A stretch of DNA of 64,000 nt, taken from NCBI RefSeq assembly GCF_035975855.1, contig NZ_CP109055.1:5208001-5272000 (forward strand). The letters run 5' to 3'. The position numbers and the translations under genes were made by a program. The stretch comes from Streptomyces sp. NBC_01304. GTDB taxonomy: Bacteria > Actinomycetota > Actinomycetes > Streptomycetales > Streptomycetaceae. The notes under the pieces are model-generated. The model made no database searches. It saw only the letters and a program-made list of their open reading frames with translations, and was not told the origin of the DNA. Positions 44,099 to 52,541 of this stretch are shown in pieces (the first letter of the stretch is position 1; the number at the start of each line of letters is the position of its first letter).

Positions 44099-44830
44099 AT
44101 GATCGCGCCGTTTTCCGGACATGTCCCCGCAGAGGCCGTCGTACCGCCGGTCCGCCGTCCGCTCGTCGCGATCGCGCAGGCCCTGGTCGCCCTGGCCGCG
44201 GTTGCCGGGACCGTGATCGACCTGATCCTGGGCAGTCCACTCCAGGTGCTCAGCTACTTCACGATCCAGAGCAATCTGCTGCTCGCGATCGTCTTCGGCG
44301 CCTCCGCCTGGCGGGCCTGGCAGGGCCGGCCGCCGCTGCCCGCGTGGATGACGGCCGGCGCGACCCTGTTCATCGCGATCACCGGGCTCGTCTACCACCT
44401 GGTCCTGGCCAACTCCTCCAGCGGCTTCTCCATGACCGGGGAGGTCACCCTCACCGGCTGGCGCGTCGTCTCCAACGACCTCCTCCACTCGGTGACCCCG
44501 CTCGGCGCCGCCCTGGTCTGGCTCCTCCTGGTCCGCCCCGGCGGCCTGCGGCTCGGCCACGCGGGCTGGTGGATGCTCTACCCGCTGGCCTACTTCTGCT
44601 TCGCGCTCGTACGCGGCGCGATCATGTCGCCGGGGTCCACGGCCCGCTATCCGTACCCCTTCCTCGACGTCGACCAGCACGGCTATCTCGGGGTTCTGGG
44701 CAATGGCGTGGTCTTCGGGCTGCTCTTCTACGCCCTGGCCCTGGCGATCGTCGGGCTCGACCGGATCCGGCCCGACCTGGGGGGTCGCGGAAACCGGATT
44801 TCGTCTCCGGGCGACGGTCCGCTAAAGTAA
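44099..44830 (+). CDS. Pr6Pr family membrane protein
   Basis: 243 residues with six hydrophobic segments. SYFTIQSNLLLAIV and YPYPFLDVDQHGYLGVLGN are signatures of the Pr6Pr (FAR-17a/AIG1-like) family. It is an integral membrane protein of unknown activity, sometimes compared with androgen-induced lipid hydrolases. ATG 44099 fits the leaderless box; a GTG at 44093 overlaps it. It ends 39 bp before tRNA-Pro. Confidence 0.88.
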   Translation: MIAPFSGHVPAEAVVPPVRRPLVAIAQALVALAAVAGTVIDLILGSPLQVLSYFTIQSNLLLAIVFGASAWRAWQGRPPLPAWMTAGATLFIAITGLVYHLVLANSSSGFSMTGEVTLTGWRVVSNDLLHSVTPLGAALVWLLLVRPGGLRLGHAGWWMLYPLAYFCFALVRGAIMSPGSTARYPYPFLDVDQHGYLGVLGNGVVFGLLFYALALAIVGLDRIRPDLGGRGNRISSPGDGPLK

Positions 44831-44869
44831 TCGATGTCGCCGCGACGTGGTCAAACACGACAGCGACAT

Positions 44870-44943
44870 CGGGGTGTAGCGCAGCTTGGCAGCGCGCTTC
44901 GTTCGGGACGAAGAGGTCGTGGGTTCAAATCCCGCCACCCCGA
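44870..44943 (+). tRNA. tRNA-Pro (CGG)
   Basis: A 7-bp acceptor stem CGGGGTG/CACCCCG with discriminator A44943, an anticodon stem CTTCG/CGAAG around loop TTCGGGA (anticodon CGG), and a T-arm with GGTTCAAAT. CCA is not encoded. tRNA genes are common insertion sites, and accessory genes begin right after it. Confidence 0.97.
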
Positions 44944-44961
44944 CAGCTGAAGTACCAGGTC

Positions 44962-44994
44962 AAGGGCCTGATCCGGAATCCGGATCAGGCCCTT
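44962..44994 (+). terminator. Terminator after tRNA-Pro
   Basis: A 16-bp perfect stem (AAGGGCCTGATCCGGA) around a single central A, followed by TCTGCG; 18 nt past the tRNA. Confidence 0.75.
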
Positions 44995-45106
44995 TCTGCG
45001 TCTCTGGCGATCGTTTGGGAGAAATCTGGGAGAAGATCTTGGCCGGGCTCTCCCAGGGGTCGGCCGACGTTGCACGACTGACGTCTTCGCGCACGCTTGC
45101 AGCCCT

Positions 45107-45337
45107 TTGTGCGTTCGCGAACTGGCCGCCGAGTCACGCGTTACCTGGGTGACGCAGATCACCCACTGCGCCAACAACCAGCTCTGGGTCGAGCGCAACG
45201 GCGCCTTCGTCGTGGAGGACACCCTCGGCAAGGACAAGGAGATGTGTCTCGACGCCGCGGGCCGTCAGAACAGCAGCAACATGGCCTGCAACGGCTCCAC
45301 GACCCAGAAGTTCGCGTGCGCGCTCCGCCCTCGCCCC
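45107..45337 (+). pseudogene. Ricin-type lectin domain remnant
   Basis: The frame encodes NNQLWVERNGAFVVEDTL, then KEMCLDAAGRQNSSNMACNG and TQKFAC, a recognisable fragment of a beta-trefoil (ricin-like) lectin repeat. After the last Cys the frame becomes unrelated Arg/Ser-rich sequence. No ribosome binding site or secretion signal is present. It looks like a piece of an insertion-damaged secreted enzyme. Confidence 0.4.
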
Positions 45338-45436
45338 GTGATGTGCACATCGTTGCTCAGGCAGGACGCATCAGGAGCCTCCGCAGCCCCGGGGCTCCAT
45401 AGCCCTCTGCGTTCGCCGGTGCCCAGACCTCCGCCA

Positions 45437-45474
45437 GGGTCTTGGTAGCCAGGGGACCCCGGCTACCAAGACCC
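45437..45474. terminator. Bidirectional hairpin
   Basis: A 14-bp perfect stem (GGGTCTTGGTAGCC with GGCTACCAAGACCC) and 10-nt loop, between the lectin remnant and the end of the AhpD-like gene. Confidence 0.7.
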
Positions 45475-45502
45475 ACGGCTCAACGGACGGCAGGCCGCGA
45501 GT

Positions 45503-46006
45503 TCAGCCGGCGAGCTTGCCCGCGGGCTGTCGTACCGGGACGTTGATGCGGTTAAAGAGGTTGGTGATGGCGATCCACATGACGAGCGAGGCCATCTGCT
45601 TCTCGTCGAAGTACCGGATCGCCTCTTCCCACACGTCGTCCGGCACCGGCTCGCTCTTGTCGGCGATCCTGGTCGCGTACTCCGCCAGGGAGAGCGCAGC
45701 CCGCTCGCTCGCCGTGTAGTACGGCGCCTCGCGCCAGGCCGCGACCGCGGATATCCGCTCCTCGCTCATACCGGCCTTGCGCGCCTGCGCCGCACCGGCG
45801 TCCACGCAATATCCGCATCCGTTGATCTGGCTCACGCGCAGATGCACCAGCTCCAGGGTCGCGTCGGGCACGCCACCCGCGCGGGCGCTCTCCATGAGCT
45901 GGTGGATGTTCTGTACGACGCCGGGGAGAACCATCGCCGGGCTCTTCATCCGCGCCTTGACGGCCACGGGTGCCTCGGTGGCCTGGTTCGCATGCTGGTT
46001 GGTCAT
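45503..46006 (-). CDS. Carboxymuconolactone decarboxylase/AhpD-like protein
   Basis: 167 residues. The AhpD core has the redox Cys pair in NGCGYCVDAGAAQARKAG and a nearby His in ELVHLRVSQ. Such proteins reduce peroxides or act in related radical chemistry. The gene is a standard companion of ECF41 sigma factors (established), and here it lies with a DoxX-like gene next to one. The start at ATG 46006 has GGAG about 9 nt upstream. Confidence 0.9.
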   Translation of the reverse strand: MTNQHANQATEAPVAVKARMKSPAMVLPGVVQNIHQLMESARAGGVPDATLELVHLRVSQINGCGYCVDAGAAQARKAGMSEERISAVAAWREAPYYTASERAALSLAEYATRIADKSEPVPDDVWEEAIRYFDEKQMASLVMWIAITNLFNRINVPVRQPAGKLAG

Positions 46007-46133
46007 GGTGTGCGCTCCTTGGTTTCTCGGTTTGCTCGGTGTGAGTGGTCTGTGGTCATGAGGGGCTGGGCCGGCAGGAGACGTTGATCGTGTACTCGCG
46101 CTGGTGGCGGTGGTGCGCCGAAGGTGTCGACGG

Positions 46134-46514
46134 TCAGGCGAAGGACTCGGGGCCGAAGCGGCCCCAGGCCACAAAGACGGCCAGGGCGAGGTAGAGCACC
46201 TCGGCGACGGCCGTCGCCCACAGACCGCGACGGACCCGGACGACGATCGCTCCAACGAACAGCAGGGCCACGCCGGTCGCGGCCACCGGAACCAGGGCCG
46301 GCGCGATGCCGAGCACGGCGGGCAGGATCAGCCCCACCGCGCCCATGAGGTCCACCACCCCAAGTGCCTTCAGCGCGGCCGGACTGAAGTCCTCGGCCCA
46401 GGCGGCGTAGCCTCCCGCGGCCAGGATCTTCTCTTTCGGGATCACCAGCTTGGCGCTGCTGGCGAAGAGCACGGCCGCCAGCACTCCGGCGACGATCCAC
46501 AGCGCAACGTTCAT
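46134..46514 (-). CDS. DoxX family membrane protein
   Basis: 126 residues, four membrane helices, with the DoxX pattern (VLFASSAKLVIPKEK, GYAAWAEDFSPAALKALGVVDLMGA). DoxX proteins act with redox partners in oxidative or sulfur stress. It is in the same direction as and upstream of the AhpD-like gene, and its start is close to the sigma factor's start on the other strand. Confidence 0.88.
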   Translation of the reverse strand: MNVALWIVAGVLAAVLFASSAKLVIPKEKILAAGGYAAWAEDFSPAALKALGVVDLMGAVGLILPAVLGIAPALVPVAATGVALLFVGAIVVRVRRGLWATAVAEVLYLALAVFVAWGRFGPESFA

Positions 46515-46589
46515 GGTTGACAGCCCCCAGGCTTCATGTCGGAATCGGTTCTCGTATCTCTGACGGCCGGCGGCGAGGAACCCAGACAC

Positions 46590-47459
46590 GTGGATGGCAA
46601 CGAATTGCTCGCGAAGCACTTCGAGGAGCATCGGAGCCACCTACGGGCGGTGGCCTACCGGATGTTGGGGTCGCTCAGCGAGGCAGAGGACGCCGTCCAG
46701 GAGACCTGGCTCAAGGCCGCCAGAGCCGACACCGCAGGCGTAGCGAACCTGGCCGGCTGGCTGACCACCGTGGTGAGCCGGGTGTGTCTGGACATGCTCA
46801 GGTCCCGCGCGTCACGCCGCGAGGACTCCCTCGACGAACACGGCACAGGCCCCAGGGCGCCGCTTCGGCGGCACACCGACCCCGTGGAGGAGGCTCTGCA
46901 GGCGGACTCTGTCGGCTTGGCGCTGCTGGTCGTCCTGGACAAACTCTCCCCGGCCGAACGGATCGCCTTCGTCCTGCACGACCTGTTCGCCGTACCGTTC
47001 AGCGACATCGCCCCGATCGTCGACCGCAGCCCCGAGACGACGCAGCGGATCGCCAGCAGGGCGCGCCGACGGGTGCGAGGCAACTCCGGGCCGGACAGCG
47101 ACGACCGTATGCGGCGGTACCGCGCCGTCGAGGTGTTCCTGCAGGCCGCACAGGACGGCGAGTTCGAGGCCCTCCTTGCGATGCTCGATCCGGACGTGAC
47201 CTACCGAACGGACGAGGCCGCGCGTCTGCTGGGTGCGGGGACCGCCCTCGACGGCGGCCGAGTCCTCGCCGAAGCGTTCTGCGGAAAAGCACAGATCGCC
47301 CGGGCGATCATGCTCGACGGCGAGCCGGGCATGGTGCTGGCCCCGCACGGCGAACTGAGGCTGGTCCTGACCTTCCGATTCGCGGGCGCTCGTATCGCCG
47401 AGATCCACGCGGTCGCGGCGGACGATCGACTGTCGCGAATGGAACTCACGGTGCCATAG
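46590..47459 (+). CDS. ECF41-family sigma factor with C-terminal SnoaL-like extension
   Basis: 289 residues. Region 2 (FEEHRSHLRAVAYRMLGSLS then EDAVQETWLKA) and region 4 (LSPAERIAFVLHDLFAVPFS) are followed by a ~100-residue NTF2/SnoaL-like domain, the ECF41 hallmark that regulates sigma activity without an anti-sigma factor. The AhpD-like and DoxX genes opposite are the usual ECF41 targets. GTG 46590 is preferred (GAGGAA 9 nt upstream); ATG 46536 is also possible but leaves only 21 bp to the DoxX start. Confidence 0.92.
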   Translation: MDGNELLAKHFEEHRSHLRAVAYRMLGSLSEAEDAVQETWLKAARADTAGVANLAGWLTTVVSRVCLDMLRSRASRREDSLDEHGTGPRAPLRRHTDPVEEALQADSVGLALLVVLDKLSPAERIAFVLHDLFAVPFSDIAPIVDRSPETTQRIASRARRRVRGNSGPDSDDRMRRYRAVEVFLQAAQDGEFEALLAMLDPDVTYRTDEAARLLGAGTALDGGRVLAEAFCGKAQIARAIMLDGEPGMVLAPHGELRLVLTFRFAGARIAEIHAVAADDRLSRMELTVP

Positions 47460-47554
47460 CCCAGAGCCCGTTGGATCGTGCGTCAGCGCCGATGAGGACG
47501 GTCAGGGCTTGATGACGTGCAGGACCCGGAGGCCGCAGGGGCACCCTGTCTCGC

Positions 47555-48700
47555 CTAGCAAGTCCGCGCTGGGTCGAGGATGTCCAACCACACGTCGATC
47601 TGCTTGGCCTCAACGATGAACTTCTTGCTGTCCTCGCGTACACGCCGGTACCTCGCCACGAGATCACGCGCCGTTTCCTCGACGTCGTCGGCGAATGTCC
47701 GATGTACCAGGTCGTGCCAGTCGGTTCCGCCCCTCTCGCAGCGATGCAACTGATCCAGTGGCAGCTTGCGGCATGCGGCCCAGGTCACGAATTCAGGGGC
47801 GTACAGGAGCAAGCGATCGTGTCCGGTCGGCGAAGCCCCTCTCAGTCGCTTCAAGACCCGATGAGCAACGTCTCGTGCCTCCACCGCGCGCTGGACACTG
47901 AATGCATGCACGTCCTGATGGAAGAGAGCGCTGTAGTCGGCACCGTCTGCGTCCGACCACAGCGCATGCAGACCTTCATCGGTGCTCACACGGTGGATCA
48001 GAGAAGGCCAGGGAGAGCTGACTGTGCAGGCGAGAGCACGAGTGACATCCTCCATGGTGTATCCGCAGGGATGCGGGCCTGAGACGATCCCTCGCCGAGG
48101 GTCGAAGAACCCCCCTTCCTTCCTGAACTCCACGGAGATTCGGGCGAGATGGGCGCAACGTGAGAGGCGATCCTGTGGGTGGACGGCGTTGGTGTAGTCC
48201 CATGTCTCGGCGCTGAGCCGCCGGATCCGCTCCCGGTCTGCTCCTGTAACAATCTCCAGCCGCACATCAGCCTGGTCGAGGTGCCCAGCAGACACTTCAC
48301 GAGCAACGTGGGCCAGGACTACGAGCCGCTGAAACCCGTGCAGGCATTCCAGGCCGATAACCTCAATGCCTCCATCACCACGAGGAAGCACAGCGTCTGC
48401 ACCCAACGCCAAGGGATCGCCTACAGCACCGAAGTCCCAGGGTCGGCTACGGAGCATCTCTGCCAAGCGACGGTTTTCCTCACTGCTGGGGAGATACCCT
48501 CGTCCGCTCCGGAGGAGGATCGCGGCGTCTGGGGCCTCGGCTAGCCCAGCGAGCTCTCGCCCTGACACTACGAGCGACAAACGGTCACCAAGCGACGCGA
48601 GTTGCCTGGGGTACAGAACCAACCTGGGTCGACTGGGTGCTACTCGCTGGCCGCGAGGATCGGGATACCAAGCATCATGCGGCTGACTCTGAGGATTCAT
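47555..48700 (-). CDS. AIPR-like protein, putative abortive-infection factor
   Basis: 381 residues. A central segment (SGRGYLPSSEENRRLAEMLR, followed by a span ending in GFQRLVVLAHV) follows the layout of AIPR proteins: an N-R-G-YL element, a segment with N/D-G, and a G-x-Q-R/T motif. The match is divergent and made by eye, so the family call is tentative. AIPR proteins are associated with phage-abortive infection. No ribosome binding site is obvious at ATG 48700. It is a lone gene at the edge of the mobile element, typical cargo placement. Confidence 0.55.
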   Translation of the reverse strand: MNPQSQPHDAWYPDPRGQRVAPSRPRLVLYPRQLASLGDRLSLVVSGRELAGLAEAPDAAILLRSGRGYLPSSEENRRLAEMLRSRPWDFGAVGDPLALGADAVLPRGDGGIEVIGLECLHGFQRLVVLAHVAREVSAGHLDQADVRLEIVTGADRERIRRLSAETWDYTNAVHPQDRLSRCAHLARISVEFRKEGGFFDPRRGIVSGPHPCGYTMEDVTRALACTVSSPWPSLIHRVSTDEGLHALWSDADGADYSALFHQDVHAFSVQRAVEARDVAHRVLKRLRGASPTGHDRLLLYAPEFVTWAACRKLPLDQLHRCERGGTDWHDLVHRTFADDVEETARDLVARYRRVREDSKKFIVEAKQIDVWLDILDPARTC

Positions 48701-48912
48701 GCTCTGCCAACGGCTGCCCTGCGCCAGGGTTTTCGATCTAGACACAAAATGTGGCCGCAAGGTCCAAAAGCCGCACTGTCCTCAAATATGAGGCCGCGCA
48801 TACCAGTCCTCTCAACGCAGCTCCCGCGGGACCCCGTTGGTTCCACAGGGGCAAGCAGCACGTCGGGCACAGCAAGTTCACTGCGCCCGACGCTGATCAT
48901 GGGTTGAATGCT

Positions 48913-50415
48913 TCAGCGGGCCCGAAGCAACCTGTCGAGTACGGCCACCGGCGAACGAGGACCCATCGAAAGGCGGGCGTCGAGTGCTGACTCCCACTGC
49001 TGGGTAAGGCCCGCTATGAGACGTCGCCGCATGCCAGGAGTTACGTGGGCGTACCGGGCCGAGACCGAGCCGTCGAGGTGGCCCATACGCTCGTCCATGA
49101 GGACCTTCTCTGTGCCGAGGTCTTCCATCTGGGCACGGTGGGTATGCCGCAAGCCGTGTGGGGTCAGGCCCTTGGCGATCGGGAGCCAGCAAGAGTCGGC
49201 GCGGCCTTGGGAGTTGCGACCGCGGATCGGGAGGCCGGGATACGGCTCGCCGAGGATCGGGACAGGGCGGGCTTCCTGGGGTGCCTTCTTCGGATACCAG
49301 CCGGAGACTGCGGGCGTGAACAGCCATGTGGAGAAGCTGTTTCGGCGCCAGTGGGACGCGTGCTCGGATGTCGTGCCGCCACGTATGAAGCCGAGGTCAG
49401 CGATGGCGTGCTCCACCTTGGCCCGCGTGGCTTCAGTGACGCGCTCGGGGCGATTGAGGACGTTGGACACCGTGCCCGTCGAGACGTCGGCACGGCGTGC
49501 CACGTCAACGAGCTTGGCGCCCTGGTGGCCGCCGGTTCGGGCTGCGCCGAGCCCGCGGTACACGTAGGTCTTGCCGTGGCACGGGCAGGGCTGCGGCTTA
49601 GTACGGGCGATGTGGTCGAAGACCAGGGACGAGAGCCAGTCCGTCGAGTCGATGGTGCGGTAGCTGTCGTCCTTGGGCGGGCAGCGGACGAACTCCCCGG
49701 TGTCGAGTTCGTACAGCTGCCACTCAATGCGGAAGGCTTCCGGGCGGACGAACTCGGTCTCCAGGCCCACTAGTTCGCCCCAGCGTATGCCGGTATAGCC
49801 CTTGTGGACCGTCGCGACGAACTCGTCGTCGCGACCGGAGAGCAAGGAAGCCCGCTCAGCGGCCAGCAGGATGCCGAGTGCGTCGGTGATGACCTTCTCC
49901 GGGCCACGGTCGCGGGAGCGGCCGGCGCGCCTGCCCCGGCCTCGGCGTCTGGTGGCCGGGTTCGCAGTGATCAGGCCCTCGTCGACCGCGTCTTCGAGAA
50001 TCAGGTGGAGCGTGGAGCGCCAGGTCTTGACGCTGGAGGCCGCGTACGCGGCCCGCTCCTTCTTCGCCCACGCGTCGACGTCGGTGCGCAGGATGCCGGC
50101 GAGCGCCTTGTCCTCGAAGTCGGGGAGCAGGTGCTCCTCGATGTGGCGCTTGTAGTTCTGCATGGTGGACGCGGCCAGGTCCTGGGCCTCGTACCAGCGA
50201 CTCGCGTACTCGCCGAAGGTCTCCTGGCCGAGGTCCGGAGCACGCCAGACGCCACGCCGTACCTTGGCCTCTTCCTCGTCCGCGGCCTGCTTCGCCTCGC
50301 GCTTGGTGGCGAACTTGATCACGGCACCGGTGGCATCGGTGAGCGTGGGGTACTTGCCGTCGGCCAGCTTGTAGCGGGCTCGCCAGTAAGTGGCGCGCTT
50401 CTCTGCGTATCCCAT
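48913..50415 (-). CDS. int: Tyrosine integrase with an embedded LacI-type helix-turn-helix
   Basis: 500 residues. An N-terminal arm-binding-like region (to ~60) and a SAM-like core-binding domain (~65-150) precede the catalytic domain: Arg211 in TGIRWGELVGLE, His420/Arg423 in LTPHGLRHTH, His446 in ERMGHLDGS and nucleophile Tyr455 in ARYAHVT. Between Arg211 and His420 lies a LacI-family DNA-binding module (residues ~301-346: VDVARRADVSTGTVSNVLN, then RVTEATRAKVEHAI). The spacing (209 residues) is about twice the usual. Such a fusion could couple recombination to operator binding or autoregulation. The start is ATG 50415; the excisionase-like gene ends 25 bp upstream. Confidence 0.92.
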   Translation of the reverse strand: MGYAEKRATYWRARYKLADGKYPTLTDATGAVIKFATKREAKQAADEEEAKVRRGVWRAPDLGQETFGEYASRWYEAQDLAASTMQNYKRHIEEHLLPDFEDKALAGILRTDVDAWAKKERAAYAASSVKTWRSTLHLILEDAVDEGLITANPATRRRGRGRRAGRSRDRGPEKVITDALGILLAAERASLLSGRDDEFVATVHKGYTGIRWGELVGLETEFVRPEAFRIEWQLYELDTGEFVRCPPKDDSYRTIDSTDWLSSLVFDHIARTKPQPCPCHGKTYVYRGLGAARTGGHQGAKLVDVARRADVSTGTVSNVLNRPERVTEATRAKVEHAIADLGFIRGGTTSEHASHWRRNSFSTWLFTPAVSGWYPKKAPQEARPVPILGEPYPGLPIRGRNSQGRADSCWLPIAKGLTPHGLRHTHRAQMEDLGTEKVLMDERMGHLDGSVSARYAHVTPGMRRRLIAGLTQQWESALDARLSMGPRSPVAVLDRLLRAR

Positions 50416-50439
50416 GTGGCCCTCCCCCTCTTCCGGTGT

Positions 50440-50823
50440 CTACGCAGCGGTGTCGTAGTTGCTCTGCCGGGCACGGCGCGGCGGCCTGGCCCGTAGACGC
50501 GGTATCGGCGTCACGGCAGGTTCTTCTCGCCGGCGGGCGGCAGGCCGGGGCGCGGGCGTCCGGGCAGGGGGCGCGCTCGGGGCTACATTCGTCGGGCCCG
50601 TCTCCTGGAGCCGGATGATCTCGGCGAGGTGCTCGGCGGTGAACCGGTAGGCGCGGCCGACGCGGGTGTGCGGAATGAGGCGTCGGCGGGCGCGGTCCTT
50701 GACCCACCAGGTGGAGCAGCCGAGTGCTTCGGCTACCTCCGCGGGGCCGTGGAGACGCGGCAATGGACTGCTACCCGATCGCGGGTTCTGGTTGCTGGCA
50801 TGCGGTATCGCGGGTCGGCGCAA
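50440..50823 (-). CDS. Excisionase-like MerR/HTH_17 DNA-binding protein
   Basis: 127 residues. A winged helix-turn-helix around residues 24-72 (LHGPAEVAEALGCSTWWVKD and RAYRFTAEHLAEII) is followed by a Pro/Arg-rich tail. The position next to int and the fold suggest an excisionase or directionality factor. The start is TTG 50823, supported by GAAGGA 6 nt upstream; no ATG is available at the N-terminus. Confidence 0.85.
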   Translation of the reverse strand: MRRPAIPHASNQNPRSGSSPLPRLHGPAEVAEALGCSTWWVKDRARRRLIPHTRVGRAYRFTAEHLAEIIRLQETGPTNVAPSAPPARTPAPRPAARRREEPAVTPIPRLRARPPRRARQSNYDTAA

Positions 50824-51641
50824 AGGGGTTCCTTCTCTGGCACGGCGGGGTGACTCCGCGGCGTGCCGGTGCGAGGTTCAGATGCGGGCGAGGTGGAGTG
50901 GGCTGCCGCTCGCGGGTGTTGGCGCACCCAGGCCGAGTCGGCAGCGAGGACCGTTACATGGCCTCGGCGAGGCAGGCCGGCAGAGGAGGACCGGGAGCGG
51001 TCCATCTCCCTGCGGCCCGTGTCTGTGGCAGGTGCATCGGCATGCGTCAGTTGTAGCTCTGGATCGCCGATTTCGGTAATCGGAGATCGCATGCTATAGA
51101 TACCGGCCCCCTATTCAACGCCGAATACACAGACCGAGAACGGGGGGTCAGATTTTGACCCCCTCGACTCGATCGCGGAACCAATCCGCTGTCCCTCTCG
51201 CGGAACACGAATTCACCATCGATGCCAGCAAACTGGGATGGCATGCCTGCTCGCAGGAGGCAAGGTTCCTGAGTTTGGAACCCAAGAGGGGCTTTGACTT
51301 GCCTAATCGGTTCTCGTCGCTACTGTCGACGAGGTCCCCAATATGGATCGGGGCGGAGAGGCGACTTTTCTTTTCTTCTTGAGCAACCCCTGGACTTATC
51401 CGGGGTGGGTGTGGCTTTGTTGTCGTGCCCAAACAGAGGGGCCCCCGGCGCGCCAACGCCGAGGGCCCTGAGTCCCTACTACCGATATCGCCCGCATCTG
51501 AACGAAGCGGTGGCGGTTGCACGCCACCGAGTGAGGAACGTCTATGCCCCACAGTAGGGCCATCACGGCGCTACACGCATCCCCGTCGTCGAACACCACG
51601 CCTCAGCCCCCGGCCTTCAACGTGAAGGCGGGGCGATAGGT
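50824..51641. other. Control region between int/xis and the replication-mobilization genes
   Basis: 818 bp with no credible gene and lower G+C near 51050-51420. It contains TATAGAT near 51103, an 8-bp inverted repeat GGGGGTCA/TGACCCCC (51143-51150, 51156-51163) that could be an operator, and an 11-of-12-bp hairpin at 51439-51468. A replication origin or attachment site may lie here but cannot be shown by eye. Confidence 0.5.
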
Positions 51642-52541
51642 ATGGCGCGGATACGCACCATCAAGCCTGAGGCGTTCGCCTCGGAGTCGCTGGCCGCCGT
51701 CAGCGTCCATGCCGAGCGGACCTTCTTCGGGCTGCTCACCCAGGCAGACGACCACGGTCGCTTCCGCGACCAGCCGGCGGTCATCGCCGGCGTGCTGTGG
51801 TCCCTGCGTCCTGAGCACAGCCCGCTGGACGTTGAGGACGACCTCAACCAGCTCGACACGGCTGAGCTGATCTGCCGGTACGAAGGCGAGGACGGCAAGC
51901 GATACCTGCACGTCGTCGGCTGGAGCCGGCACCAGAAGATCAACCGGCCGAGCGGCAGTCGCTGCCCAGCCTGTCCTCGCCACGACGGGAGCCGTCCCGC
52001 CGCGGCCGCTGCTGGGTCCCAAGTGGCTCTCAGCGAAACGGCAGTGAGCCTTCACGACGGGTTCAGTGAGGGCTCCGATCATCCGCGCATCCGGCTGCGG
52101 ATTCGCGAAGCTGCAGGTCAGGACGGATTCAGTGAGCCTTCAGTGCACACTCCTGTTCCGGATCTTGGATCTAGGACCATGGATCTAGGAAAGGGATCAT
52201 TGGGGGGCGCGAGCGCCCCCGCGCCCTCCCCTGCCTCTGCAGCGGTCTCGGTCTCGGCCAAGGAGCTGCTCGCCGAATACGTCGCCGCCTGTGCGCACCA
52301 GCCGCCGGAGAAGTTGCTCAGGCATCTGGGCCGGGAGATCAACCAGCTGCTCGGCGAGCGCATCGACGCGGCGCACATCCGCAGAGGGCTGGAGCGCCTG
52401 CGCGCCAAGGGGCTGAGTCCCAGCGTGCTGCCCAGCGCGGTCAACGAGGCCATGAATGCAGGCCAGTCCATATCCCCTGCCCACGGGCGAACTTGGGCCA
52501 GCTCGGCCGAGATCGCGGCCGCGTACGGGAGTGGCCTGTGA
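51642..52541 (+). CDS. Replication-protein-O-like helix-turn-helix protein
   Basis: 299 residues. The N-terminus MARIRTIKPEAFASESLAAV and ERTFFGLLTQADDHGRFRD are typical of phage/ICE initiation proteins, with a winged-helix-like first 100 residues, a Pro/Ser-rich linker, and a helical C-terminus (residues ~205-285). It probably binds the element's origin and recruits the DnaC-like ATPase encoded next. Stop and next start overlap (GTGA). Confidence 0.85.
   Translation: MARIRTIKPEAFASESLAAVSVHAERTFFGLLTQADDHGRFRDQPAVIAGVLWSLRPEHSPLDVEDDLNQLDTAELICRYEGEDGKRYLHVVGWSRHQKINRPSGSRCPACPRHDGSRPAAAAAGSQVALSETAVSLHDGFSEGSDHPRIRLRIREAAGQDGFSEPSVHTPVPDLGSRTMDLGKGSLGGASAPAPSPASAAVSVSAKELLAEYVAACAHQPPEKLLRHLGREINQLLGERIDAAHIRRGLERLRAKGLSPSVLPSAVNEAMNAGQSISPAHGRTWASSAEIAAAYGSGL

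Noticed and set aside
51155..51382. Small gene in the element's control region
   Set aside because: It starts at a poor TTG without a ribosome binding site, has weak codon bias and overlaps a candidate operator.
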